Shown: positions 17,716 to 27,677, numbered from the stretch's first letter. The stretch is 64,000 nucleotides of DNA from Lacinutrix sp. 5H-3-7-4 (GCF_000211855.2 NC_015638.1:558001-622000), one strand, 5' to 3'. Numbers and translations: made by a program. The notes: generated from the letters alone by a model not told the origin.

Positions 17716-20700
17716 ATGAATGCAAAGCTTAAAGATTTTAATGTTGTTGGTATTGGAGCTTCTGCTGGTGGATTAAAAGCACTCCAAAATTTATTCCTTA
17801 ATATTCCAGACGATACAGGAATGGCATTTATAATTATACAACATCTCTCTCCAGACTTTAAAAGTTTAATGCCAGAGTTATTGAGCAAGTATACTAATAT
17901 GCCAATTTATACTGCTAAAGACAAATTATCCATTCAACCAAATTGTATATACTTAAATCAAAGAAGTAAAAACCTACATATTAAAGGCTCTAAAATTTAT
18001 TTACTAGAAAAAGGTCCAAAGCATAATCTTAATTTACCAATAGATATTTTTTTTCATACGTTAGGTGAAGAATTTAAACAAAAGTCTATAGCTATAATTC
18101 TTTCGGGAACAGGATCTGATGGCTCTAGAGGTATTATTACTGTAAAAGATAAAGGTGGTATTATTATAGCCCAAAACCCAAATGAGTCTCAATTTAACGG
18201 CATGCCAAACTCGGCAATAAATACTTACGCTGTTGATTATGTTGAAGACACAAAGGAGATTGCAAATATCTTAACCTCGAAAAAAATTAACTCTAATAAT
18301 ATAGCAAACCCTTTTTCAAAAAAAACAGAATTAAAATTTAAATCTATACTTTTAGAAATTTACAAACACACCGGTGTAGATTTTAGAGAATACAAAAAAA
18401 ACACCATACTGCGTAGAACAGAAAAACGCATGGGTATAAACAATATTGTTGATATTGATGAGTATAGTAATTTTTTAAAAAACAATCCACATGAAAAGGA
18501 AGCACTTAAAGATGATTTTTTAATAGGTGTCACTCGCTTTTTTAGAGACGAAGACGCTTTTTTCGAATTAAATGAAAGTGCAGTACCACAAATTTGTAAT
18601 GCTAAAAACGAAGGAGAAACAATACGAATATGGGTTGCAGGCTGCTCTACAGGAGAAGAAGTGTACTCAATAGCCATATTATTTAGCGAATACATAAAAA
18701 ACAAAAAATTAGATTTAGACTTTAAAATTTTTGCTACAGATTTAGACTCCAAAGCATTAGAAACTGCCAGCTTAGGCATTTATAACATAAATATTGTTAA
18801 TGAAATAAACAAAAAAAATTTAGAGACTTACTTTATAAAATCTGGGAATAGGTTACAAATAGCAAAAGAGATAAGAGAAAAAATTGTTTTCTCTAGGCAT
18901 AACCTAATTAGCGATCCTCCATTCATCAATTTAGACCTTATATCATGTAGAAATCTACTTATTTATTTAGATAAAAAAATACAAGAAAAAGTAATGCAAA
19001 GCTTCCAGTTTTCATTAAACCTTTTTGGATACTTATTTCTAGGTAACAGTGAGTCTTTAGGAAAGATAACATCTAAATTTAAAACTATAAATACAAAATG
19101 GAAAATATTTCAAAATATTATAGAGTCTAAATACTCACCAAATTCAAACAACATTTCGTCACTACACGCGCTACCAAGAATTAAAACAACAATACCATCT
19201 ATAAATAACAAACCCACAATATCTAACGAAGAATACATTTTTGACAAGTACTTAAGCAGGCGATTTAGTCCAGATGCCATTTTTATTGATAGCAGCTACG
19301 ATATATTATTTATAAAAGGAGATGTTGGAAAAAAATTATACCATAAAGAAGGTGTTTTTCAAAAAAACCTATTAAAAATAGTCAATCAAGAGATTGCCGT
19401 TTTATTAAAAAAAGGCATTAGAGAATTAGAAAAAACAAACACCGATATTAAAATTAATAATATTATAAATAAAACCGAAGACGATACCTATTCTTTTAAT
19501 TTAAAAATACACAAACCGTACAATCACAAACTACTAAATAATTGTTATTTAATAGAATTTAGCCAAGACAAAGTAGTAGATAATTTCAAAGAATTAAATA
19601 TAGTAAATACTCAAAGTAATGAAGCCTCAAAAGAACAAATTGAAGACTTAGAATATGAGCTTAAAATAATGAAAGCAGATCTTCAAAATGCCATTGAAGA
19701 ACTAGAAACAACAAATGAAGAGCTTCAGTCATCTAATGAAGAGTTAATGGCCGCCAACGAAGAACTTCAAAGTACAAATGAAGAATTGCAATCTGTAAAT
19801 GAAGAATTATACACAGTAAATTCTGAAATGCAAGAGAAAAATAAGGAATTAACAAATTTAAGTAACGATGTTATAAACCTATTAAACAATACCGAAATTG
19901 CTACTCTATTTTTAGATTCAGATTTACGTATTAGAAAATTTACTCCAGCAATAAAAAATATTTTCAAATTACAAGATGAAGATATTGGAAGAAAACTCTC
20001 AAATTTTACTTCTAATTTTAATACAAAAACTACAAGTAAAATAATTTCAGACTCTAAACATGCGCTAAATAAGCTAATAACCATAGAAAACCAATTAAGA
20101 GATAAAGATGGAAATTATTACTTTCAGCGCATAAGTCCATTTATTACCTCTAATAAAGTTATTGATGGCGTTGTAATTACTATAGACAATATCAATAAAA
20201 TTAAAGAAATAGAATTAGAATTAGAAGAAGTAGATTATAAATACCATAAGCTGTTTCAAAATTTAAATGAAGGCTTTATTCATGCAAAAATTATAACAAA
20301 TAAAAATGGAGAAGCTGTAGACTGGGAGTATATAGACGTAAACCCTGCATATGCAAAAATTTTAAACCTAGAAATTAAAGACATAATAGGAAAAAAAGTA
20401 TCTAAGGTTGTACCATCTTTAATTAAAGACCCAAACCAATGGATTCAAAAATATGGTGAAACGGCATTAAAAGGGAAAAACCAAACTATTGAAGGCTATG
20501 TAGAAGCAATTAATAAATACTTTTATGTAAATACATTTTGCCCTAAAAAAGGAGAATTTGCAGGAACAATTTCAGACTTTACAGAATTAAAGAAAAAAGA
20601 AGAAGATTTAATAAAAAGTAAATACGAATTAGACCGTGTACAAAGTATTACGCACGTAGGAAGCTGGACAATGGATATAGCTACAGGTAATCTATCTTGG

Positions 20701-22140
20701 AGTGATGAACTTTTTAGAATATTTAAATTAGACACCAATCAACAACCACCAAACTACGAAATACACAAAAACTTATTTACAAACGAAAGCTGGGAAAAAC
20801 TTTCTAAAGCTGTAGATAAAGCCATTAAAAAAGGAAAACCTTACGAGTTAGAGTTAAACATGATTAAAGCTAATGGCGATCACGGTTGGATGTGGGCAAA
20901 AGGTGAAGCCGTAATTGAAAAAGGAAAAATTGTAAAACTAAGAGGCTCTGCACAAGACATTACAACAATTAAAGAAAATGAAAAAGCTTTAATTATTGCT
21001 AAAAAACAAGCCGAAGATGCAGTATTAGCAAACAAGCACAAAAATTTCTTTTTAGCTAATATGAGTCACGAAATTAGAACACCTATTTCTAGTGTACTTG
21101 GCTTTGCAGATCTTTTACGAAGTGACGACTTAACAAAAGATAAAAAATTACGCTACATAGAAATAATAGACAACAACTCTAAGCAGTTATTAAATTTAAT
21201 AGACGATATTATTGATGTATCAAAAATAGAATCAGACGAATTAAAAATTGTTTATAAAGACTGTAATGTTGCTCAACTAATAGAAAACTTAACACTAACT
21301 TTTGAGCAAATTAAAGTACAAAAAGAAAAAACACATCTTAAACTAGAAGCAATAATACCATCAAACCTTAGAAATTTAAATATTAGTACAGACCCAAGAA
21401 GGTTAGAACAAGTACTTTCTAATTTAATTAATAACTCTATAAAATTCTCAGACAAAGGCACCATAAGTTATGGCTTTCAAAAAAACGAAAACTATTTAAC
21501 CTTTTTTGTAAAAGATGAAGGTATAGGCATAGCAAAATGCAAACAAAAAGAAATATTTGAACGCTTTAAACAAGTAAATTATAAAGACAGTGCAAAATAT
21601 GGTGGTACGGGATTAGGCTTATCTATATGCAAAGCCATAGTAACACTTTTAGGTGGCGACATAACTGTGGAGTCTAAACGCTATAAAGGCACTACATTTA
21701 AATTTAATATTCCAATAAAAACCATTACAAATCCAGATATAGACACTGCAAAAAAAATAAACCAATCTAAAGATTTTTTAAAAGACAAAACAATTTTAAT
21801 AGCAGAAGACAATACACTAATTAGAATGTTACTAGATGTAGTACTTAAAAAAACGGGAGCACAATTAATATTTGCTAATGATGGTAAAACTGCAGTAGAT
21901 TTATTTAAAGAAAACCCACACATAGATATTGTTTTATTAGACATTAGAATGCCAAGAATGAGCGGTATAGAAGCTATGGATTTAATATTAAAAGTAAACC
22001 CAAAAGCGAAAATAATAATGCAAACCGCACACGCTATGGAAGAAGAAAAAGCTATGTGTTTTGAAAAAGGATGTTCAGATTTTTTAACAAAACCTATAAT
22101 TAAAGAACATTTACTACAAACTTTAGCAAAATGGGTATAA
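17716..22140 (+). CDS. CheB-CheR-PAS hybrid sensor histidine kinase with C-terminal receiver
   Basis: This is a 1474-residue fusion. In order: CheB methylesterase (about 8-190) with catalytic Ser16 in GASAGG, His in QHLSP and Asp in GTGSDGSRG, but no receiver in front; CheR methyltransferase (about 215-475) with SAM motif WVAGCSTGEEVYS; a heptad-rich coiled coil (about 640-705) of repeated NEEL units; three PAS-like regions (about 710-1090); HisKA with His1118 in MSHEIRTP; HATPase with N-box near 1236 and GGTGLGLSI; and a receiver with phospho-acceptor Asp1409 in LLDIRMP. No transmembrane segment is visible. Proteins of this architecture are widespread and not limited to chemotaxis. It stands alone and ends at a terminator. 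Confidence 0.93.
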   Translation: MNAKLKDFNVVGIGASAGGLKALQNLFLNIPDDTGMAFIIIQHLSPDFKSLMPELLSKYTNMPIYTAKDKLSIQPNCIYLNQRSKNLHIKGSKIYLLEKGPKHNLNLPIDIFFHTLGEEFKQKSIAIILSGTGSDGSRGIITVKDKGGIIIAQNPNESQFNGMPNSAINTYAVDYVEDTKEIANILTSKKINSNNIANPFSKKTELKFKSILLEIYKHTGVDFREYKKNTILRRTEKRMGINNIVDIDEYSNFLKNNPHEKEALKDDFLIGVTRFFRDEDAFFELNESAVPQICNAKNEGETIRIWVAGCSTGEEVYSIAILFSEYIKNKKLDLDFKIFATDLDSKALETASLGIYNINIVNEINKKNLETYFIKSGNRLQIAKEIREKIVFSRHNLISDPPFINLDLISCRNLLIYLDKKIQEKVMQSFQFSLNLFGYLFLGNSESLGKITSKFKTINTKWKIFQNIIESKYSPNSNNISSLHALPRIKTTIPSINNKPTISNEEYIFDKYLSRRFSPDAIFIDSSYDILFIKGDVGKKLYHKEGVFQKNLLKIVNQEIAVLLKKGIRELEKTNTDIKINNIINKTEDDTYSFNLKIHKPYNHKLLNNCYLIEFSQDKVVDNFKELNIVNTQSNEASKEQIEDLEYELKIMKADLQNAIEELETTNEELQSSNEELMAANEELQSTNEELQSVNEELYTVNSEMQEKNKELTNLSNDVINLLNNTEIATLFLDSDLRIRKFTPAIKNIFKLQDEDIGRKLSNFTSNFNTKTTSKIISDSKHALNKLITIENQLRDKDGNYYFQRISPFITSNKVIDGVVITIDNINKIKEIELELEEVDYKYHKLFQNLNEGFIHAKIITNKNGEAVDWEYIDVNPAYAKILNLEIKDIIGKKVSKVVPSLIKDPNQWIQKYGETALKGKNQTIEGYVEAINKYFYVNTFCPKKGEFAGTISDFTELKKKEEDLIKSKYELDRVQSITHVGSWTMDIATGNLSWSDELFRIFKLDTNQQPPNYEIHKNLFTNESWEKLSKAVDKAIKKGKPYELELNMIKANGDHGWMWAKGEAVIEKGKIVKLRGSAQDITTIKENEKALIIAKKQAEDAVLANKHKNFFLANMSHEIRTPISSVLGFADLLRSDDLTKDKKLRYIEIIDNNSKQLLNLIDDIIDVSKIESDELKIVYKDCNVAQLIENLTLTFEQIKVQKEKTHLKLEAIIPSNLRNLNISTDPRRLEQVLSNLINNSIKFSDKGTISYGFQKNENYLTFFVKDEGIGIAKCKQKEIFERFKQVNYKDSAKYGGTGLGLSICKAIVTLLGGDITVESKRYKGTTFKFNIPIKTITNPDIDTAKKINQSKDFLKDKTILIAEDNTLIRMLLDVVLKKTGAQLIFANDGKTAVDLFKENPHIDIVLLDIRMPRMSGIEAMDLILKVNPKAKIIMQTAHAMEEEKAMCFEKGCSDFLTKPIIKEHLLQTLAKWV

Positions 22141-22195
22141 CAATCTAAATACGACAAAAGAAAACAAACACATTACTAGACAATACATTAGCATT

Positions 22196-22235
22196 AAAAA
22201 AACCTCGTTTTAATAAAACTAAAATGAGGTTTTTA
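22196..22235 (+). terminator. terminator of the hybrid kinase gene
   Basis: The stem AAAACCTCGTTTTA / TAAAATGAGGTTTT contains one G-T pair and a 7-base loop, followed by T residues. Confidence 0.88.
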
Positions 22236-22277
22236 CATTTTAAATAACCATAAGTATATAGATAGCTGTAACTAATT

Positions 22278-22308
22278 TTGAGAAGTATTAATAATTTAAG
22301 TAGTTTTG
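22278..22308 (+). promoter_or_regulatory. accD promoter (TTG - 20 - TAGTTTTG)
   Basis: The -33 TTG at 22278-22280 and the -7 TAGTTTTG at 22301-22308 are exactly 20 bases apart, matching the Bacteroidota housekeeping consensus. Transcription would start near 22314 and give a leader of about 94 bases. Confidence 0.7.
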
Positions 22309-22336
22309 TACGCTTGTAAAAAATAAACTAACAAAT

Positions 22337-22390
22337 TAATTTTAGCACAATACTAAAATTATAAACCTGTCCTTTAACAAAATAAAAGGA
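22337..22390 (+). promoter_or_regulatory. two hairpins in the accD leader
   Basis: The first is a perfect 9-bp stem TAATTTTAG/CTAAAATTA with a 7-base loop (22337-22361). The second is TCCTTT/AAAGGA (22370-22390), ending 17 bases before the ATG. They could control translation of accD; this is inference from structure only. Confidence 0.4.
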
Positions 22391-22407
22391 TATAAAACAT
22401 ATAAATT

Positions 22408-23265
22408 ATGGCTTGGTTTAAAAGAAAGACAAAAGGTATTCAAACCTCAACTGAGGAGAAAAAAGATATCCCTAAAGGCTTATGGTATAAGTCACCAACA
22501 GGAAAAATTGTAGATTCAGAAGAATTAGCAAAAAACTTTTATGTAAGTCCAGAAGATGGTTACCACGTAAGAATTGGTAGTAAGGAATACTTTGAAATAT
22601 TATTTGATGATAATAAATTTAAAGAACTAGATGCCAACCTAACATCTAAAGATCCTTTAAAATTTGAAGACACAAAAAAATACCCAGACCGTTTAGTTGC
22701 TGCTCAAGAAAAAACACAACTTAAAGATGCTGTACGTTGTGCAGTAGGGAAATCTAAAGGTAAAGACTTAGTAATAGCCTGTATGGATTTTGCTTTTATT
22801 GGTGGGTCTATGGGAAGTGTTGTTGGAGAAAAAATAGCACGTGCTGCAGATCATGCTTTAAAAAACAAACTACCATTTATGATTATCTCTAAATCTGGTG
22901 GCGCACGTATGATGGAAGCAGCATTATCTTTAATGCAATTAGCAAAAACCTCATCTAAATTAGCGCAATTAGCAGACGAAGGCTTACCATACATCTCGTT
23001 ATGTACAGATCCTACAACAGGTGGAACAACAGCGTCATTTGCAATGTTAGGAGATATTAATATTGCAGAACCTGGTGCACTAATTGGTTTTGCAGGACCA
23101 AGAGTTGTAAGAGACACAACAGGCCAAGAATTACCTGAAGGCTTTCAAACATCAGAATTTTTATTAGATCATGGTTTCTTAGATTTTATCATGCATAGAA
23201 AAGAACTTAAAAACAGAGTCAACCAATATATAGACTTAATAATGAATCAGCCTTTAAGAGCTTAA
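22408..23265 (+). CDS. accD: acetyl-CoA carboxylase carboxyltransferase subunit beta, without zinc ribbon
   Basis: AccD pairs with AccA to transfer the carboxyl group from biotin to acetyl-CoA, making malonyl-CoA for fatty acid synthesis. The 285-residue protein has the crotonase-like core with SGGARMMEA and [15 protein letters not shown], the acyl-CoA and oxyanion sites. The N-terminal region, where most bacteria have a four-Cys zinc ribbon, is aligned in sequence ([10 protein letters not shown], then [14 protein letters not shown]) but has Ser, Gly, Ser and Asp at the four Cys positions. The Cys elsewhere lie in the core. The fold may persist without metal. It has its own promoter and terminator; no accA is nearby. 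Confidence 0.96.
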   Translation: MAWFKRKTKGIQTSTEEKKDIPKGLWYKSPTGKIVDSEELAKNFYVSPEDGYHVRIGSKEYFEILFDDNKFKELDANLTSKDPLKFEDTKKYPDRLVAAQEKTQLKDAVRCAVGKSKGKDLVIACMDFAFIGGSMGSVVGEKIARAADHALKNKLPFMIISKSGGARMMEAALSLMQLAKTSSKLAQLADEGLPYISLCTDPTTGGTTASFAMLGDINIAEPGALIGFAGPRVVRDTTGQELPEGFQTSEFLLDHGFLDFIMHRKELKNRVNQYIDLIMNQPLRA

Positions 23266-23286
23266 TCATAAATTATAATTTTATAT

Positions 23287-23322
23287 AAAACCTTTCAATG
23301 TTAAAATTGAAAGGTTTTTTGT
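23287..23322 (+). terminator. accD terminator
   Basis: AACCTTTCAAT / ATTGAAAGGTT stem with a 6-base loop and a T run. Confidence 0.9.
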
Positions 23323-23499
23323 TTTAAATAATTAACACTCTTTTAAAAGAAGTAATAATAATGAGAATTTATTCTCAATAAATGTAATATACGAATTTAG
23401 CACCTTTAAATCTACAACAAGATTACTACCAAGATATGCCTTTATAAAAGTAAAATATCGATTTTAGTACTTGCAAATTTTTAGTGATTTAAATAACAC

Positions 23500-24609
23500 T
23501 TATGCACTCTTTTTAAAAAAAACTTTAAACAGTGTACCTTTATTAACTTCGCTTTCAACTTCAATCTTTCCGCCCATTAATTCAACATGATTTTTTGTTA
23601 TAAACAAACCAACACCAGTTGCATCTTTGTTATAATGAAATGTTTTATATAATTTAAATAAACTATCACCAAATTTATTTAAATCTATACCCAAACCGTT
23701 GTCTTGTATTTTTAAAACATTATACTCACCTTGAATTTCATTTTTTAAAGACACTATTAACTGTCTTTCTTTAGACCTATACTTTATAGCATTTGTTAAA
23801 AAATTAAGTATAATACTATCTAAATAAGCAGGAATAGCTTTAACGTTACAATTGTTATTTATATCGTTAATAATTTTACAATTAAAATTTTTAGCTAATG
23901 CACTTACATTATAAATTGCCTTATCAACATAGTTACATAAACTAAGTGTTTCTAATTTTTTTTCATTTATTACTCTAATTTTAGAGATTTCTGTTAAATG
24001 CTTTACCGTTTCATTTAAATTTAAAACAGAATCTTTTAACATTATAAATTCTTCCTTAGGTTTGATTTCAGGAATATCTTGTTCAACAAAATTCACCAAT
24101 GTAGATAAATTAGATACGTGAGTTTTAAGATTATGTGTAACAATCTCTGCAAAATCCGTTAAACGTTCGTTTTGGGTTTTTACAATACCTAACATGCTTT
24201 TTAGTTTAAGCTCATTTTTAATAACATTTGTTATATCGGTTATTTGAGAGATAAAATACAATGGATTACCTATAGTATCCCTTACTAGTGATACACTAAG
24301 CCTTGCCCAAATAACATGACCTTTTTTATGAAAATATCTTTTTTTCATTGTATAATTAGAAATCTCTCCAGATAATAAAGATGCCATTTTATTTAAATCT
24401 AATTCTAAATCATCTTTATGAGTAATCTCCTTAAAAGTCATTTTATAAAGCTCCTCTTTGGTATAACCCAAAGTATCTAGCACACTTTGGTTAACTTTTA
24501 CCCAATCACCTTTTAAACTAACAATAGATATACCTTCTTTTGCTTCGTCAAATATAGTTTTAAAAAGTTCTTTCTGGACATCGTCAATTTTCATATTCAT
24601 AACAAACAC
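23500..24609 (-). CDS. PAS-domain sensor histidine kinase
   Basis: The 369-residue protein has an N-terminal PAS/PAC region (about 10-140; DWVKVNQSVLDTLGYTKEEL and VIWARLSVSLVRD), a dimerisation and phosphotransfer helix with THNLKTHVSNL (His near 165), and a HATPase domain with the N-box LNFLTNAIKYRS, DNGLGIDL and ATGVGLFITKNHVE. There is no membrane segment, so it senses something in the cytoplasm. The T-H-N-L-K/R form of the H-box is common in flavobacterial PAS kinases. No response regulator is adjacent. Starts at residues 4 or 6 are possible. Confidence 0.9.
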   Translation of the reverse strand: MFVMNMKIDDVQKELFKTIFDEAKEGISIVSLKGDWVKVNQSVLDTLGYTKEELYKMTFKEITHKDDLELDLNKMASLLSGEISNYTMKKRYFHKKGHVIWARLSVSLVRDTIGNPLYFISQITDITNVIKNELKLKSMLGIVKTQNERLTDFAEIVTHNLKTHVSNLSTLVNFVEQDIPEIKPKEEFIMLKDSVLNLNETVKHLTEISKIRVINEKKLETLSLCNYVDKAIYNVSALAKNFNCKIINDINNNCNVKAIPAYLDSIILNFLTNAIKYRSKERQLIVSLKNEIQGEYNVLKIQDNGLGIDLNKFGDSLFKLYKTFHYNKDATGVGLFITKNHVELMGGKIEVESEVNKGTLFKVFFKKSA

Positions 24610-24742
24610 ACTTACAAGAATATAAATATAGATTAGAATCTATTAAGTATCAAATAAAACTATAGTTTTACGATAAAATACATGAGAAAATATTAAAAAA
24701 AAGGTTTTAGATATATAAATTTAAGAATTCAATAAAAATAAC

Positions 24743-24750
24743 TATATTTG
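24743..24750 (+). promoter_or_regulatory. candidate rpsO -7 box
   Basis: TATATTTG matches TAnnTTTG. A transcript starting near 24756 would begin with the hairpin listed next and have about 50 bases before the ATG at 24805. Confidence 0.65.
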
Positions 24751-24755
24751 CCGCT

Positions 24756-24772
24756 CGAAAGATAAGCTTTCG
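24756..24772 (+). promoter_or_regulatory. hairpin at the 5' end of the rpsO leader
   Basis: CGAAAG/CTTTCG stem with the 5-base loop ATAAG, placed right where the mRNA should start. It may stabilise the mRNA or be part of S15 autoregulation; neither is shown. Confidence 0.4.
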
Positions 24773-24804
24773 TGTACATAACAATCATTTACAATAATAT
24801 TAGA

Positions 24805-25074
24805 ATGTATTTAACAAAAGAAAACAAAGAAAAGCTTTTTGCAAAGCACGGTAAAAATGCTCAAGACACTGGTTCTGCCGAAGGTCAAATTGCATTATTC
24901 ACAGAAAGAATTAACCACTTAACACAGCACTTAAAAACTAATCGTAAAGATTATAACACAGAGCGTTCGTTAGTGAAGTTAGTAGGAAAGCGTCGTGCTT
25001 TATTAGACTACTTAACTAAAAAGGATATCTTAAGATATCGTGCGATAGTAAAAGAATTAGGATTAAGAAAATAA
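24805..25074 (+). CDS. rpsO: 30S ribosomal protein S15
   Basis: S15 binds 16S rRNA early in assembly of the 30S platform. With the ATG at 24805 (MYLTKENKEKLF) the product has 89 residues, the standard length. The frame also opens 11 codons upstream, but that would extend into the leader beyond family length. Conserved blocks: DTGSAEGQIALFTERINHLTQHL, and the C-terminal RRALLDYL and YRAIVKELGLRK. rpsO followed by pnp is a very common bacterial order, here separated by a terminator and a long leader. Confidence 0.98.
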   Translation: MYLTKENKEKLFAKHGKNAQDTGSAEGQIALFTERINHLTQHLKTNRKDYNTERSLVKLVGKRRALLDYLTKKDILRYRAIVKELGLRK

Positions 25075-25084
25075 TCTCAATAAA

Positions 25085-25112
25085 AAGACCACGCCTAACA
25101 GCGTGGTTTTTT
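25085..25112 (+). terminator. rpsO terminator
   Basis: ACCACGC/GCGTGGT with a 6-base loop followed by six T, 14 bases after the rpsO stop. Confidence 0.92.
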
Positions 25113-25134
25113 GATATATAACAACTCTTTTTGA

Positions 25135-25260
25135 AGGAGTATAAATTTCAAAATTGAAGAAGCTAATTATAGTTTTTCATTGGTAACAACAACTATTACA
25201 ACTACTACTACAACAACACAACTACCAATGTTTAACCAAAAAAACCGATGCTAAAAATAT
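25135..25260 (+). promoter_or_regulatory. pnp leader with Thr-codon-rich frame and two stem-loops
   Basis: From a TTG at 25180 an in-frame reading gives VTTTITTTTTTTQLP, then MFNQKNRC and a stop at 25255 (TAA). This strongly resembles threonine attenuator leader peptides such as E. coli ThrL. There is no ATG for it, and the run of ACA/ACT triplets could also be low-complexity loop sequence. The run is closed by a perfect 8-bp stem CATTGGTA (25178-25185) / TACCAATG (25223-25230), whose 37-base loop has no G. A second stem ACCGAT/ATCGGT follows at 25244-25264. There is no T run after it. Confidence 0.4.
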
Positions 25261-25284
25261 CGGTATTAGAATTAAAACTTATTT

Positions 25285-27537
25285 ATGATTCCAAAAGTTT
25301 TTAAAGAGGTCATAGACCTAGGTGATGGAAGAGAAATTTCTATCGAAACCGGAAAATTAGCAAAACAGGCACATGGTTCTGTTGTTGTACAATCTGGAAA
25401 ATGTATGTTATTATGTACAGTTGTTTCCAACTACAAACAAGCAGATGTGGATTTCTTACCACTTACTGTAGATTACAGAGAAAAATTTGCAGCTGCAGGT
25501 CGTTATCCCGGAGGTTTCTTTAAAAGAGAAGCAAGACCAAGTGATGGCGAAGTATTAACCATGCGTTTAGTAGATAGAGTATTACGTCCATTATTCCCAA
25601 AAGATTACCACTCTGAAACTCAAGTTATGATTCAGTTAATGTCTCATGACGATGACGTTATGCCAGATGCAATGGCAGGTTTAGCTGCTTCTGCTGCTAT
25701 TCAATTATCAGATTTCCCTTTTGAATGCCCAATTTCTGAAGCAAGAGTTGGTCGCGTAAACGGAGAATTCATTATCAACCCAACACGTGCGCAGTTAGAA
25801 GAATCTGATATCGATATGATGATTGGAGCTTCGGCAGATTCTGTTATGATGGTTGAAGGTGAAATGGATGAAATTTCTGAAGAAGAAATGACCGAAGCTA
25901 TAAAGTTTGCTCATGAAGCCATAAAAGTACAATGTGCTGCTCAAGTAAAATTAGCTGAAGCTTTTGGTAAAAAAGAAACGCGTGAGTACGAACCAGAACG
26001 TGAAGATGCAGAATTAGCACAAAAAATTCATGATATGGCGTACGATAAAGTATATGCTGTAGCACAAGCAGGTTCTGCTAAACATGAGCGTAGTGCTGCA
26101 TTTGCAGAAATTAAAGAAGAAATTAAAGCCACTTTTTCTGAAGAAGAATTAGCAGATTTTGGTGGTTTAGTATCTAAATATTACAGCAAAGCTGAAAAAG
26201 CTGCCGTAAGAGATTTAACATTAAACGAAGGTTTACGTCTTGATGGTCGTAAAACTGATGAAATTAGACCAATTTGGTGTGAGGTAGATTACTTACCATC
26301 AACTCATGGATCTTCTGTATTTACTCGTGGAGAAACTCAAGCTTTAGCAACAGTAACTTTAGGTACATCTAGAGAAGCAAACCAAATAGATATGCCATCT
26401 TACGAAGGTGAAGAGCGTTTCTATTTACACTATAACTTCCCTCCTTTTTCTACAGGTGAAGCAAGACCAATTCGTGGAACATCTCGTAGAGAAGTTGGTC
26501 ACGGTAACTTAGCACAACGTGCATTAAAAGGTATGGTTCCTGAAGATTGCCCATATACAGTTCGTGTGGTTTCAGAAATTTTAGAATCTAACGGTTCTTC
26601 TTCTATGGCAACAGTTTGTGCTGGTACAATGGCAATGATGGATGCAGGTGTACAACTTAAAAAACCAGTTTCTGGTATTGCAATGGGATTAATATCTGAT
26701 GCAGATTCTGGAAAATACGCTGTATTATCAGATATTTTAGGTGATGAAGATCACTTAGGAGATATGGATTTTAAAGTAACTGGTACTGCAGATGGTATTA
26801 CAGCTTGCCAAATGGATATTAAAGTAAAAGGATTATCGTACGAAATTCTTGTAAATGCTTTAAAACAAGCACGTGATGGTCGTTTACATATTTTAGATAA
26901 AATTACCGAAACTATAGAAACACCAAATGCTGATGTAAAAGATCACGCTCCAACAATGGTTTCTAGACGCATTCCTAATGAATTTATTGGAGCCTTAATT
27001 GGTCCTGGTGGAAAAGTAATTCAAGAAATGCAAAAAGAAACAGATACCACTATTGTAATTAACGAAGATCCTGTTACAGAAGAAGGTATTGTTGAAATTT
27101 TAGGTGTTGGTAGAAAAGGTATTGATGCTGTTATGGCAAAAATAGATGCTTTACTATTTAAACCTCAAGTTGGTAGCATATACGAAGTAAAAGTAATTAA
27201 AATGTTAGATTTTGGTGCTGTTGTAGAATATACTGAAGCTCCAGGAAATGAAGTTTTATTACACGTATCTGAACTTGCTTGGGAACGTACAGAAAACGTT
27301 AGCGATGTTGTAAACATGGGTGATGTTTTTGATGTAAAATATTTTGGTATAGACAAACGTACTCGTAAAGAGAAAGTGTCTCGTAAAGCTATTTTACCTA
27401 AACCAGAAGGTTTTGTTGAAAGACCTCCAAGAGATGATAAACGCTCTGGTGGACGCGACAATAAAGGTAGAGATAATCGCGGTAGAGATAACCGTCGTGA
27501 TGACAGAAAACCTAGACAAGATAAGAAGGAAGATTAA
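25285..27537 (+). CDS. pnp: polyribonucleotide nucleotidyltransferase (PNPase)
   Basis: PNPase degrades RNA from the 3' end with phosphate and can also add tails. The 750-residue protein shows the full layout: first RNase PH domain (about 10-140), helical linker, second RNase PH domain (about 320-470, with [11 protein letters not shown] and [17 protein letters not shown]), KH domain (about 555-620, with [11 protein letters not shown]) and S1 domain (about 625-695). A tail of about 50 residues rich in Arg, Asp, Lys and Gly ([17 protein letters not shown]) is probably disordered and RNA-binding. It lies downstream of rpsO behind a terminator, so it has its own promoter or depends on readthrough. 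Confidence 0.98.
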   Translation: MIPKVFKEVIDLGDGREISIETGKLAKQAHGSVVVQSGKCMLLCTVVSNYKQADVDFLPLTVDYREKFAAAGRYPGGFFKREARPSDGEVLTMRLVDRVLRPLFPKDYHSETQVMIQLMSHDDDVMPDAMAGLAASAAIQLSDFPFECPISEARVGRVNGEFIINPTRAQLEESDIDMMIGASADSVMMVEGEMDEISEEEMTEAIKFAHEAIKVQCAAQVKLAEAFGKKETREYEPEREDAELAQKIHDMAYDKVYAVAQAGSAKHERSAAFAEIKEEIKATFSEEELADFGGLVSKYYSKAEKAAVRDLTLNEGLRLDGRKTDEIRPIWCEVDYLPSTHGSSVFTRGETQALATVTLGTSREANQIDMPSYEGEERFYLHYNFPPFSTGEARPIRGTSRREVGHGNLAQRALKGMVPEDCPYTVRVVSEILESNGSSSMATVCAGTMAMMDAGVQLKKPVSGIAMGLISDADSGKYAVLSDILGDEDHLGDMDFKVTGTADGITACQMDIKVKGLSYEILVNALKQARDGRLHILDKITETIETPNADVKDHAPTMVSRRIPNEFIGALIGPGGKVIQEMQKETDTTIVINEDPVTEEGIVEILGVGRKGIDAVMAKIDALLFKPQVGSIYEVKVIKMLDFGAVVEYTEAPGNEVLLHVSELAWERTENVSDVVNMGDVFDVKYFGIDKRTRKEKVSRKAILPKPEGFVERPPRDDKRSGGRDNKGRDNRGRDNRRDDRKPRQDKKED

Positions 27538-27557
27538 TTTCTAAACTTACAACGCAT

Positions 27558-27595
27558 AAAACCTCAAATAGAAATTTTCTGTTTGAGGTTTTTTT
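27558..27595 (+). terminator. pnp terminator
   Basis: AAAACCTCAAA / TTTGAGGTTTT outer stem with further AGAAA/TTTCT pairing inside, then a run of T. Confidence 0.9.
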
Positions 27596-27677
27596 ATTGC
27601 TTCACTTTAAACCCTTAAATGTTAAAGTTTGCTTTAATAATCATAAATAAATATTAAAAACAATCTAAACTTTAGTC

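Noticed and set aside
25186-25222. CRISPR-like or satellite repeat from ACA/ACT triplets
   Set aside because: Single low-complexity run with no spacer-repeat pattern.
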